DNA of 64,000 bases from UBA6814 sp040753075 (GTDB taxonomy: Bacteria; Desulfobacterota; Desulfovibrionia; Desulfovibrionales; Desulfovibrionaceae): the NCBI GenBank assembly GCA_040753075.1, contig JBFMHA010000004.1, positions 1-64,000 of the forward strand, written 5' to 3'. Made by a program: the position numbers and the translations under genes. The stretch's first letter is position 1, and each line of letters begins with the position of its first letter. Below are positions 26,093-34,238 of this stretch, one piece after another. Under the pieces are notes generated by a model, which saw nothing but the letters and a program-made list of their open reading frames with translations, was not told the origin of the DNA and ran no database searches.

Positions 26093-26836
26093 CTATTTTC
26101 CAAGCCGCGCTGCCTCTGCGGCCACATGACCGGCTAACTTTGTCACAAACGCCTTGAGTCCCGTCGCAGGGGACAGCTCGGTATATTCTCCGCTCTCACC
26201 CGCGGTACGAGGGGATGCAATGACAGCGGCGGTGGTGTAGAGTTGCTCCTTCATCAGCTTATCACAAAGCAAGGCATATCGTTTGAGGTATGATGCCCCG
26301 TTGAACTCCTCAAATACAGGGAAGTGGGGAGACTTGTCTTTGACCGGAGAACGCGACTCTGGCGCATCTTCAACAAGCATTAACCAGCCCACAAACGGGC
26401 ATGGCTGGCTGCCAAAGGCACCCTCCCTGTAGGCACTCTTGAGGTCAAGAGCAGTCCCTATAGCTTCTTCGGTGCGGTTGTTGAAGTTGTTCCCAAAGGA
26501 GGGACCAACTTGGCTCTTCAACTCTATGGCTGCGATAAGCTGCCCCTTGTGGGTTACGAGTAAGTCCCAAAGCTTGGTGGGCCGAAAGTATCCAGGCAAC
26601 GTGAGCACTGCGAGTTGTTGGTGAATGTTTGCGCCAGAAAGACCGTTGCCCCGCACAACGTCGAGCGCCAAAGCAAGGAAGGCATCCATGTTCTTCCCGC
26701 CCGTGACGCCTGCGCGCTCTCCCTGATCGGACTTACCAGAGGTGGCTTGCTTGAGTTTAGCAGCCTCCCGATTTTTCCAAAACGCCTTCACGGCCTCGCA
26801 AGCCTTTCGTTCGTAGTCCACGAGATTGAGGGACAT
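26093..26836 (-). CDS. PaeR7I/XhoI-family type II restriction endonuclease
   Basis: The 247-residue protein is the length of R.PaeR7I (246) and shows the family core: LWDLLVTHKGQLIAAIELK with Asp91 and Glu105-x-Lys107 as the PD-(D/E)xK active site, followed by SQVGPSFGNNFNNRTEEAIG. This family cuts the CTCGAG sequence. The start ATG directly follows the TAG stop of the methyltransferase with no gap. GC is lower than the surrounding genome, pointing to horizontal transfer. Confidence 0.92.
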   Translation of the reverse strand: MSLNLVDYERKACEAVKAFWKNREAAKLKQATSGKSDQGERAGVTGGKNMDAFLALALDVVRGNGLSGANIHQQLAVLTLPGYFRPTKLWDLLVTHKGQLIAAIELKSQVGPSFGNNFNNRTEEAIGTALDLKSAYREGAFGSQPCPFVGWLMLVEDAPESRSPVKDKSPHFPVFEEFNGASYLKRYALLCDKLMKEQLYTTAAVIASPRTAGESGEYTELSPATGLKAFVTKLAGHVAAEAARLGK

Positions 26837-28555
26837 CTAATCTCCATTGCCACCAAGGGCGGCGTGTTCGTTGGCTGTAAGCCCAAACAACTTGAACACT
26901 GCGCGGTTACATGCCTGAAGATCACGCCTAACCGCTGCGTCTGCCAGTTCCCCTCTTAGTTCAATGGGCACTGAGGCCCAAAGGGGGATGCGGATGCGGC
27001 GAAGGTATTGGGCTTGGAACCGCAGGAACCCTCCGCGCATCTTGGTGGAGTATGTGGCCACAAACAGCCGAGACACTTCTGAGAGCAACACAGCTTGCAA
27101 GGCTCTCAAATCCCACTCAGAGGATGTGACGAAGTACAGGTTGTGGTGTGGATACAAGTCCCCCCGCTCGTACACTACGTTTGCTTTCCCCTTGATATCT
27201 GGAATCAAGAGTTTTGGTGTGCGAGCTAGGGCTGGCGTGATCCTGTCGATAGTGCGGTACCAGTTGGCAGGGGCCTTTTGAGCGCAATGGCGTTTGGCAA
27301 TAACCTCTCGCCTTGCCTTCAGGTAACCCCACAGGCGAGGATAGCTCCGAAGGTCAACAAGGCCACCAGCATCCTCAAATGGATTGATAACCCCAAGCCC
27401 CCTCCATTGAACCTCGCCGGATACGATGTCTCGCGTGGTTGCCAAAGGCAACTTTCGGTCAGGCTCAACATCAAGGGAGGCATACTCTCCTATGAACGCC
27501 TTGTCCGCGCCTGTTGCAACACCGATGCCCACCTTGCACCCAGCCGCTTCAAGGCTCGGGTAGCGGTCCTCAAGCCTCCGAATCAGGGACATCTGATCGG
27601 CGGACTCAATCAACCACGGCTCGGAGCCGCTAGTGACTCGTGCCAGTGTCCGCACAGGGCCAGCCTCGCTCGGCTCAAACATAGCCTGAGCAAGTGCAGA
27701 AAGAGTTGGGCGGTCAATGGCGGGGCGATGAGCCACTTGGGTGTCCCCGGCGGCTTCTCGGCATATAACAGTGATCGCGGGGTACGCGATCACTTCCGAG
27801 TGAAAGGCCGGAGTGTCAGTCATATCCACGTAAAATTTCAAGTGAAAGTGTTTATCAACCAGGTCACGGAGCGGTCCTCCGTAACGGTTCTTCATCCAAC
27901 GATCCGCACAGATAAAACCAAGGCTGCCGCCCTTCGCTAGCAAAGCCAGAGACCTTTCAATGAAAGGGACATAGATGTCTGCACGGTCATACATCGTCTG
28001 GTAGCGGCGGCGATACTCACTTAGCAGGGCAGAGGGGATCAATTCCTGCCGCACGTAAGGCGGATTCCCAACCACATAATCGAACCGTCCTTCCATGCGA
28101 AGCAATAGGAAGTCACCCTGGCAAAGCCAATGGGTGGCCAAAGACCGAGCGGAGTCAGGAGCTATCCCCTCACGTTGCAGAAGCCTAACCACGGCATCGC
28201 GGGTTGCGCAGAAAGTCTCTCGATGAAGCTCCACAGCACGGATTGCATCGCGTAGGACATCTTGTGCGTCCCCGTGCGCGCCTGCCTTGCGCCACGCTGT
28301 AAGCAGCCTCCCGACAGCGGAGAGCAGAAAGTCCCCTCCTCCAAAAGAGGGCTCCAATAACCGCAGCTTGTAAAGTGGGCGGTTGGGCGTATACCCGGCA
28401 AGGTCCAAAATGAAATCGACGACTTCAGGGCGGGTGAAGATCGCGCCACGAGCCTCAATACCCCCCTGCTCGGCTAACTCCGCTGAAGCTGTGAGGGCAG
28501 GACACGACGGCGTGTTGCTCAGAGGCAGTGTGAGTTGGGTTAGGGCAAATGTCAT
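26837..28555 (-). CDS. N6-adenine DNA methyltransferase, M.PaeR7I-like
   Basis: The 572-residue protein has SAM motif I (LEPSFGGGDFL, 67-77) and the catalytic NPPY (164-167, in VVGNPPYVRQE) of N6-adenine methylases, then a large target-recognition region. Fusion-free gamma-type order fits M.PaeR7I, which protects CTCGAG. The SD GAGG is 6 bp before the ATG. It is translated first, with the endonuclease gene abutting it, so protection precedes cutting. No separate controller (C) gene is seen. Confidence 0.9.
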   Translation of the reverse strand: MTFALTQLTLPLSNTPSCPALTASAELAEQGGIEARGAIFTRPEVVDFILDLAGYTPNRPLYKLRLLEPSFGGGDFLLSAVGRLLTAWRKAGAHGDAQDVLRDAIRAVELHRETFCATRDAVVRLLQREGIAPDSARSLATHWLCQGDFLLLRMEGRFDYVVGNPPYVRQELIPSALLSEYRRRYQTMYDRADIYVPFIERSLALLAKGGSLGFICADRWMKNRYGGPLRDLVDKHFHLKFYVDMTDTPAFHSEVIAYPAITVICREAAGDTQVAHRPAIDRPTLSALAQAMFEPSEAGPVRTLARVTSGSEPWLIESADQMSLIRRLEDRYPSLEAAGCKVGIGVATGADKAFIGEYASLDVEPDRKLPLATTRDIVSGEVQWRGLGVINPFEDAGGLVDLRSYPRLWGYLKARREVIAKRHCAQKAPANWYRTIDRITPALARTPKLLIPDIKGKANVVYERGDLYPHHNLYFVTSSEWDLRALQAVLLSEVSRLFVATYSTKMRGGFLRFQAQYLRRIRIPLWASVPIELRGELADAAVRRDLQACNRAVFKLFGLTANEHAALGGNGD

Positions 28556-28697
28556 AACGACCTCATAATGGCCATAGAACGATATGAAAAGTGTACAAAA
28601 AGCTATTCTGTCTGGCTAGTGCCATCGGGTTGGGTTGCAATATATGGGACGGCTCCAAGCTCACGGCGGGTACTTGCCAAGCGGGATTTCAGCCTAA

Positions 28698-30077
28698 TTA
28701 CTTCCCGATGCAGAACCGGCTGAAGATGTCGTTGAGCACGTCCTGGCTGGTGACTTCGCCGGTGATGGACGACAGGTGGGCGCAGGCGGTCTCCAGGCGG
28801 ACGCCCAGGAGGTCGTAGGGCACGCCGGAGGCGATGTCCGCGGCCAGGGCGGCGAGTTCGTCCAGGGCGCGGCGCAGGGCCTCGGCCTGGCGCAGGTTGG
28901 GGGCCAGTTCGTCCGGGCCGGGCTCGGCCTCGCGGCCGGCCACCCGCTCCCGGATGCCCCGGGCCAGGGCGTCCAGGCCCATGCCGGTGCGCGCCGAAAT
29001 CTCCACGCAGGAGAAGCCCGCGCGCCGGAACCAGTCCCCGGCCCCGGCGTCGGTGAGGTCGCTCTTGTTGAGCACCACCAGGGTGCGGCCGGGCTCCAGG
29101 GTCCAGGCCAGGTCCCGGTCCTCGTGGTCCAGGGGCCAGGAGCGGTCCACCATGAGCAGCACCAGGTCCGCCCGGTCCATGAGCTCGCGGCAGCGCTCCA
29201 TCCCGGCCATCTCGGCCATGTCGTAGCTGTCGCGCAGGCCGGCGGTGTCCACCAGCCGCACCGGCAGGCCGTCCAGGTCCAGGCCCTCCTCCAGGTAGTC
29301 CCGGGTCGTGCCGGGCAGCTCGCACACGATGGCGCGCTCCCGGCCGAGCAGGGCGTTCATGAGGCTGGACTTGCCGGCGTTGACCCGGCCGGCCATGACC
29401 ACCAGCGCGCCCTCCCGCCAGCAGCGGGCGCGCTCGGCCGCGTCCAGGAAGGAGCGCACCTCTTCGGCCGCGGCCTGCACCCCGGCGGCGAAGTCCTCCG
29501 GGGCGAGGCACTCCACGTCCTCCTCCGGGAAGTCCACGGCCAGGCAGACCCCGGCCCGCAGGTCGGCCAGGCGCTGGCGCAGGCCGCGCAGGCGTTCGCC
29601 CAGGGCGCCGGAGAGCTTGCCCGCGGCCAGGGCCGCGCCGGCCCGGGTGGGGGCCGCGATGAGTTCGGCCACGGCCTCGGCCTGGGTCAGGTCCAGGCGG
29701 CCGTTGGCGAAGGCGCGGTAGGTGAACTCGCCGGGCTCGGCCTGGCGCGCGCCGCGGGACAGGGCCGAGAGGAGCACCGCCCGGAGCACCGCGGGCGCGC
29801 CGTGACACTGGAATTCGGCCACGTCCTCGCCGGTGAAGGACCCCGGGCCGGGCATGAACACCGCCAGGCCGTCGTCCACGGGGATGCCGTCCAGGTCCAG
29901 GACCTGGCCGCGGTGCAGGCGGTAGGGCTTGAACCCGGCGAAGTCAGGGCGGGGGGAACGGAACATGGCCGCGGCGATCTCCGCGGCGCGTCGCCCGGAG
30001 ATGCGCACGATGCCCACTCCGCCCCGGCCGGGCGGGGTGGCGATGGCGGCGATGGTGGTGTCGCGGGACGCGTACAT
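28698..30077 (-). CDS. mnmE: MnmE, tRNA U34 modification GTPase
   Basis: The 459-residue protein has the N-terminal folate-binding domain (TTIAAIATPPGRGGVGIVRISG), a G domain inserted in a helical domain (P-loop GRVNAGKSSLMN, PGTTRD, DTAGLRD, NKSDL) and the invariant C-terminal FCIGK, whose Cys is catalytic. With MnmG it adds a carboxymethylaminomethyl (or aminomethyl) group to U34 of certain tRNAs. The stop codon region is the insertion site of the adjacent R-M islet; the reading frame is intact. Confidence 0.96.
   Translation of the reverse strand: MYASRDTTIAAIATPPGRGGVGIVRISGRRAAEIAAAMFRSPRPDFAGFKPYRLHRGQVLDLDGIPVDDGLAVFMPGPGSFTGEDVAEFQCHGAPAVLRAVLLSALSRGARQAEPGEFTYRAFANGRLDLTQAEAVAELIAAPTRAGAALAAGKLSGALGERLRGLRQRLADLRAGVCLAVDFPEEDVECLAPEDFAAGVQAAAEEVRSFLDAAERARCWREGALVVMAGRVNAGKSSLMNALLGRERAIVCELPGTTRDYLEEGLDLDGLPVRLVDTAGLRDSYDMAEMAGMERCRELMDRADLVLLMVDRSWPLDHEDRDLAWTLEPGRTLVVLNKSDLTDAGAGDWFRRAGFSCVEISARTGMGLDALARGIRERVAGREAEPGPDELAPNLRQAEALRRALDELAALAADIASGVPYDLLGVRLETACAHLSSITGEVTSQDVLNDIFSRFCIGK
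28699..28715. repeat. Attachment-site copy within the mnmE 3' end
   Basis: The 17-bp sequence TACTTCCCGATGCAGAA is shared with 25948-25964. Here it is the functional end of mnmE and keeps its TAA stop (28698-28700). Confidence 0.8.
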
Positions 30078-30188
30078 GCGGCGATTGTAGGCGCAGCCTT
30101 GCCGATGGTAAAGACGCCTCGCCGGAAAAAGCGGGCCGGGCGCGGCGAAAAAATTCCGGGGCGGCCCGCCCCCGGCTGCGGCCCGGGG

Positions 30189-31037
30189 CTACTCCGCCGC
30201 GTCGCAGGGGTCGGCTTCGTCGTCCTCGGCCTCGTCCCCGCCCGCCGCTCCGGCGGGCGCGGCCTCGTCCGGCAGGGGCTTCTGCTCGCGGCAGAAGACG
30301 AGGAACCCGGTGTGGGCCACCATGCGGTCCTCGGGCCGCAGGCGGTCGGGCACGGGCTTGTAGCGGCGCAGGAAGATCTCCAGGACCTCGATGTCGGTGA
30401 AGGGTCCCTTTTCCAGGCCGGCCAGCAAGTCCGAGACCTGGTTCACGGTGGGCAGCAGGAAGCCCAGGGGCGCGCCCGGGGCCACCGCGGCCGCGGCCTG
30501 CTCCAGGTAGAGCCATGGCTCGCGCACGTCCAGGAACAGGGCGTCGGCCCCGGTCTGCAGGAAGCCGTCGGCGATGTCGTGGTTGAACTGCTCCACGTTG
30601 CCCCCCACCCCGCAGCGGGTGAGGTTGGAGCGGCAGAGCTTGAAGAACTCGGGCCGGCGCTCGTAGGTGCAGATGCGGCCGGTCTCGCCCGCGTACCAGG
30701 ACATGGCCACGGTCAGGCTGCCCGAGCCGCTGCCCGCCTCGATGACCGTCTTGCCCGGGCCGATGCCCAGCTTGAGCAGGATGTAGCCGATCTCCTTGGG
30801 ATAGATGATCTGGGTCTGGCGCTTCACGCCCTTGACCAGGTCGTAGAGCGTGGGCCGCACCACCCGGAAGGCCTTGCCCAGGTGGGTGCGGGCCAGGCCG
30901 CCGAACCCGGCCTCGGCCACGGCGGCGTAGTCCAGGATGCCGTCTCCGGTGTGCAGGCTTCCGCCCTCCTCGAAGACGCGCAGATATCTCTTGCCACGCG
31001 GGCTGACGAGCAGTACCAATTGTCCAGGCTTGGGCAT
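30189..31037 (-). CDS. trmI: TrmI-type tRNA (adenine-N1)-methyltransferase
   Basis: The 282-residue protein matches COG2519 m1A58 tRNA methyltransferases. An N-terminal small barrel (GQLVLLVSPRGKRYLR) is followed by the linker RRQTQIIYPKEIGYILLKL-like segment (KRQTQIIYPKEIGYI) and a Rossmann SAM site VIEAGSGSGSLT. The C-terminal 30 residues are acidic and low-complexity. The start at MPKPGQ has GGAGGA 5 bp upstream. In thermophiles the modification stabilises tRNA; in this host its role is general tRNA maturation. Confidence 0.87.
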   Translation of the reverse strand: MPKPGQLVLLVSPRGKRYLRVFEEGGSLHTGDGILDYAAVAEAGFGGLARTHLGKAFRVVRPTLYDLVKGVKRQTQIIYPKEIGYILLKLGIGPGKTVIEAGSGSGSLTVAMSWYAGETGRICTYERRPEFFKLCRSNLTRCGVGGNVEQFNHDIADGFLQTGADALFLDVREPWLYLEQAAAAVAPGAPLGFLLPTVNQVSDLLAGLEKGPFTDIEVLEIFLRRYKPVPDRLRPEDRMVAHTGFLVFCREQKPLPDEAAPAGAAGGDEAEDDEADPCDAAE

Positions 31038-31180
31038 GGCTCCTCCGTGCGAAGGAGGACTACGTTCCCGGACGCGGGCGGTCAACCCCCCCCGCCGGGC
31101 TCGCGTCCCGGCCGAAAATTTCGAGCCCGCCCCGGCAATCGTGCCGGCGAGGCCATACAGGGTTTTTCCAAGGGCGCAAT

Positions 31181-32149
31181 TTGGCATTCCGTTTCGTGTT
31201 CGGGCCTGTGCGTTCGGGCAGGCTCGGGCTGTCCCTTGGGCTGGATCTTCTGGGCGACGCCATCTGCTCCTTCGACTGCGTGTACTGCGAGGTCGGCCCC
31301 ACCCGGGTGCTGACCGTTGAGCGCGCCGCCTACGTCCCGGCCCGGGACATCCTGGACGAGCTCTCCCGCTGGCGGGAGACCGCGGGCTGCGGCCCCGAGG
31401 GGCTGCCCGACGCGGTCACGCTGGGCGGCCAGGGCGAGCCCTGCCTGAACTCCGAGATCGGCGAGGTCATCGCCGGCGTGCGGCGCATCATGCCCGGCGC
31501 GCCGGTGGCGGTGCTCACCAACTCCGCCCACCTGGCCGACCCCGCGGTGCGCCGGGACCTGGCCGGCGCGGACATCGTCCTTCCCTCCCTGGACACCCTG
31601 GTCCCCCGGGAGATGGCCCGGCTCAACCGGGCCCACGCGGGCCTCTCCCCGGCCGTCCTGGCCGAGGGCCTGCTGGCCTTCCGCGCGGAGTTTACCGGCC
31701 GCATCTTCCTGGAGGTGCTCCTGGCCGAGGGGTACAACGACTCGGCCGAGAACCTGGCGGCGTTGCGGGAGTTCATTCCCCGGCTGCGTCCCGACCGGGT
31801 GGACGTGGTGACGCTCTCCCGGCCCGGGACCCTGCCCGGGGTGCGGCCTGTGCCCGCCGCGGCGCTGGACGCCTGGCGCGCGGCCCTGGGCGCGTCGGCC
31901 GGCCCGGCGCCGACCCGCCGGGAGCACCAGCAGGCCCAGGCCGGCGGCCAGGAGGCCTGCGCCGACGCCGCGGACCTGGTGCTGGCCTCGGCCCTGCGCC
32001 GGCCCCAGACCGCGGAGCAGCTGGCCTCGGCCCTGCGCCTGCCCCTGCCCCGGGTGCAGGAGGCGCTGGAGGCCCTGGCGCGCCAGGGCAAGCTTGAGGA
32101 AACCCGCCTGGAAGGCGGTACATATTTCGGTTCCGGGGGCAGGGGGTAG
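31181..32149 (+). CDS. Radical SAM protein with C-terminal winged helix-like domain
   Basis: The 322-residue protein has the radical SAM cluster motif CSFDCVYCE (Cys29, Cys33, Cys36) after the segment FGPVRSGRLGLSLGLDLL, a GGQGEPCLNSEIGEVI SAM-site strand and a C-terminal winged-helix-like region (RRPQTAEQLASALRLPLPRVQEAL). The family is widespread in Desulfovibrio and archaea without an assigned product. The start is TTG (31181) with AAGGG 6 bp upstream. It is encoded upstream of the RNase E/G gene by 53 bp and may share its transcript. Confidence 0.83.
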   Translation: MAFRFVFGPVRSGRLGLSLGLDLLGDAICSFDCVYCEVGPTRVLTVERAAYVPARDILDELSRWRETAGCGPEGLPDAVTLGGQGEPCLNSEIGEVIAGVRRIMPGAPVAVLTNSAHLADPAVRRDLAGADIVLPSLDTLVPREMARLNRAHAGLSPAVLAEGLLAFRAEFTGRIFLEVLLAEGYNDSAENLAALREFIPRLRPDRVDVVTLSRPGTLPGVRPVPAAALDAWRAALGASAGPAPTRREHQQAQAGGQEACADAADLVLASALRRPQTAEQLASALRLPLPRVQEALEALARQGKLEETRLEGGTYFGSGGRG

Positions 32150-32202
32150 CGGCTGCGCCGCGCCCGCCCCGGGACGCCACTTTTTTCATCGCGAGGTGTC
32201 GC

Positions 32203-33672
32203 ATGGCTGGCAAACGCCGCAAAATGTTCATCAGCGCCCTTCCCGGCGAGTCCGTGGAAGTGGTGGTGGCCGAGGAGTCCAAGGTCCGGGAATACTACGT
32301 GGAGATGCACCACCAGGCCAAGACCAAGGGCAACATCTACAAGGGCTACGTGCACAACGTGGACGCCAACCTCCAGGCCGCGTTCATCAACTACGGGGCC
32401 GAGCGCAACGGCTTCCTGCAGATCGACGAGATCCACCCGGACTACTACCAGGGCGCGTACGCCCTGGCCAAGGGCCAGCGCTTCCCGCCCATCCAGAAGA
32501 TCATGAAGGCCGGGCAGGAGGTGCTGGTGCAGGTGGTCAAGGAGCCCACCGGCAAGAAGGGCGCCTTCATGACCACCTACCTGTCCCTGGCCGGCCGGTT
32601 CTTCGTGCTCACCCCGGGCCGGGAGCACGTGGGCGTGTCCCGCAAGATCGAGGGCGACGAGGAGCGGGCCAAGCTCAAGGAGGTGGTGGACAGCCTCAAG
32701 CTGGAGGCGGGCCTGGGGGTCATCGTGCGCACCGCCTGCCACGAGGAGACCAAGGCCGCCCTGTCCAAGGACCTGAACTTCCTCAAGCGCCTCTGGAAGG
32801 AGGTGCGCAAGAAGGGCACCACCGAGAAGCCGCCCTCGCTCGTCCACCAGGAGGTGGACCTGGCCTCCCGGGCGGTGCGCGACTATCTTACCGTGGACGT
32901 GGCCGAGATCTGGGTGGACGACCAGTCCGTGCACGACCAGGTGGCCCAGGTGCTCGCGGTGGTGGCCCCGCGCCGGGGCAAGCTGCTCAAGCTGCACGCC
33001 GACACCGACAAGAGCCTGTTCGAGCGCTTCAACCTGCAGCGCCAGATCGAGGAGATCTACGGCCGCGAGGTGGAGCTGCCCTCGGGCGGCCGGCTGGTCA
33101 TCGACCAGACCGAGGCCCTCACCGCCATCGACATCAACTCGGGCAAGATCGGCGGCAAGAAGAGCTTCAAGGACATGGCCTACAAGACCAACATGGAGGC
33201 GGCCGAGGAGATCGCCCTGCAGCTGCGGCTGCGCGACATCGGCGGCCAGTTCGTCATCGACTTCATCGAGATGAAGGACCCCAAGCACGTGCGCGAGGTG
33301 GAGAAGACCCTCAAGGCCGCGGTCAAGCCCGACCGGGCGCGCATCGACGTGGGCCGCATCTCCCGCTTCGGCCTGCTGGAGCTGGTCCGGCAGCGGCTGG
33401 GCTCCTCGGCCCTGTCCGTGTCCACCGAGCCCTGCCCCTGCTGCAGCGGCACCGGCCACCGCCGCAACCTGGAGTTCCAGTCCCTGCAGGCCCTCAAGGA
33501 GATGCACCGGCTCCTGCGGCGGGACCACTCCAAGCCCCTGGTCTACGAGTGCCCCAGGGAGCTGGCCCTGTACCTGCTGAACAACAAGCGGGCCAAGCTG
33601 GCCCAGTTCGAGCAGGAGTTCGGCTGCCCGGTGCTGGTCACGCCCCGGAACGGAGGGCCGGAGGCCGTCTGA
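32203..33672 (+). CDS. rng: Ribonuclease E/G family endoribonuclease
   Basis: The 489-residue protein is RNase G-sized. It has an S1 domain (about 35-125, GNIYKGYVHNVDANLQAAFINYG), the RNase H-like catalytic part with the two metal-binding Asp in AIDINSGK and VIDFIEMKD, and the Zn-link CPCCSGTGHRR. It lacks the long C-terminal scaffold of E. coli RNase E. It processes rRNA and degrades mRNA. Its stop overlaps the queH start by 1 nt (TGATG). Confidence 0.94.
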   Translation: MAGKRRKMFISALPGESVEVVVAEESKVREYYVEMHHQAKTKGNIYKGYVHNVDANLQAAFINYGAERNGFLQIDEIHPDYYQGAYALAKGQRFPPIQKIMKAGQEVLVQVVKEPTGKKGAFMTTYLSLAGRFFVLTPGREHVGVSRKIEGDEERAKLKEVVDSLKLEAGLGVIVRTACHEETKAALSKDLNFLKRLWKEVRKKGTTEKPPSLVHQEVDLASRAVRDYLTVDVAEIWVDDQSVHDQVAQVLAVVAPRRGKLLKLHADTDKSLFERFNLQRQIEEIYGREVELPSGGRLVIDQTEALTAIDINSGKIGGKKSFKDMAYKTNMEAAEEIALQLRLRDIGGQFVIDFIEMKDPKHVREVEKTLKAAVKPDRARIDVGRISRFGLLELVRQRLGSSALSVSTEPCPCCSGTGHRRNLEFQSLQALKEMHRLLRRDHSKPLVYECPRELALYLLNNKRAKLAQFEQEFGCPVLVTPRNGGPEAV

Positions 33673-34229
33673 TGCCGCGCCTGCTGCTGCACGCCTGCTG
33701 CGGCCCGTGCAGCATCGCGCCCGCGCGGCGGCTGCTGGAGGAGGGCTGGGAGGTCACGGCCCTCTTCTACAACCCCAACATCCATCCGCTGGCCGAGTAC
33801 CGCCGCCGGGCCGAGGCCATGGCCGGCGCGGCGGAGCGGCTGGGCGTCGGAGTCATCTGGAAGCACGACGAGTACGACCCCCAGGTCTACTTCCGCGCGG
33901 TCGCGTTCCGCGAGGCCAACCGCTGCTTCCACTGCTACCAGATCCGCCTGGAGCGCACCGCCCAGATCGCCCGGCGCGGCGGGTTCGACGCCTTCTCCTC
34001 GACGCTCCTCTACTCCAAGATGCAGAAGCACGACATGATAGCCGCCCTGGGCCGCGACCTGGCCGGCGGCGGCAAGCCCGAATTCCTCTACCGCGACTTC
34101 CGCGAGGGCTGGAAGGAGGGCGTAGCGGCGTCCAAGGAATGGGGACTGTACCGGCAGCAGTACTGCGGGTGTTTGTACAGCGAGGCCGAGCGCTACGCCA
34201 AGGAGCCCCTGCCCGGAAACGGAGGCTGA
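33672..34229 (+). CDS. queH: Epoxyqueuosine reductase QueH
   Basis: The 185-residue protein has the QueH (DUF208) signatures: HACCGPCS (Cys9, Cys10, Cys13), FYNPNIHPLAEYRRR, RCFHCYQIRLE, and YCGCLYSE near the C-terminus. These cysteines bind the Fe-S/iron site used for the last step of queuosine synthesis in tRNA. The start is coupled to the RNase gene by a TGATG overlap. Confidence 0.93.
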   Translation: MPRLLLHACCGPCSIAPARRLLEEGWEVTALFYNPNIHPLAEYRRRAEAMAGAAERLGVGVIWKHDEYDPQVYFRAVAFREANRCFHCYQIRLERTAQIARRGGFDAFSSTLLYSKMQKHDMIAALGRDLAGGGKPEFLYRDFREGWKEGVAASKEWGLYRQQYCGCLYSEAERYAKEPLPGNGG

Positions 34230-34238
34230 GCCGCCGCC

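Larger units (their letters stand above)
25948..28715. mobile_element. Integrative islet carrying a PaeR7I-type R-M system at the mnmE 3' end
   Basis: The segment is flanked by a 17-bp direct repeat of the mnmE terminus and is visibly lower in GC than the genes on either side. It contains only a methyltransferase and a restriction endonuclease gene, with no integrase, excisionase or transposase. It may be a decayed island or a passenger mobilised in trans. The short ends, 25965-26092 and 28556-28698, hold no gene I can support. Confidence 0.7.
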
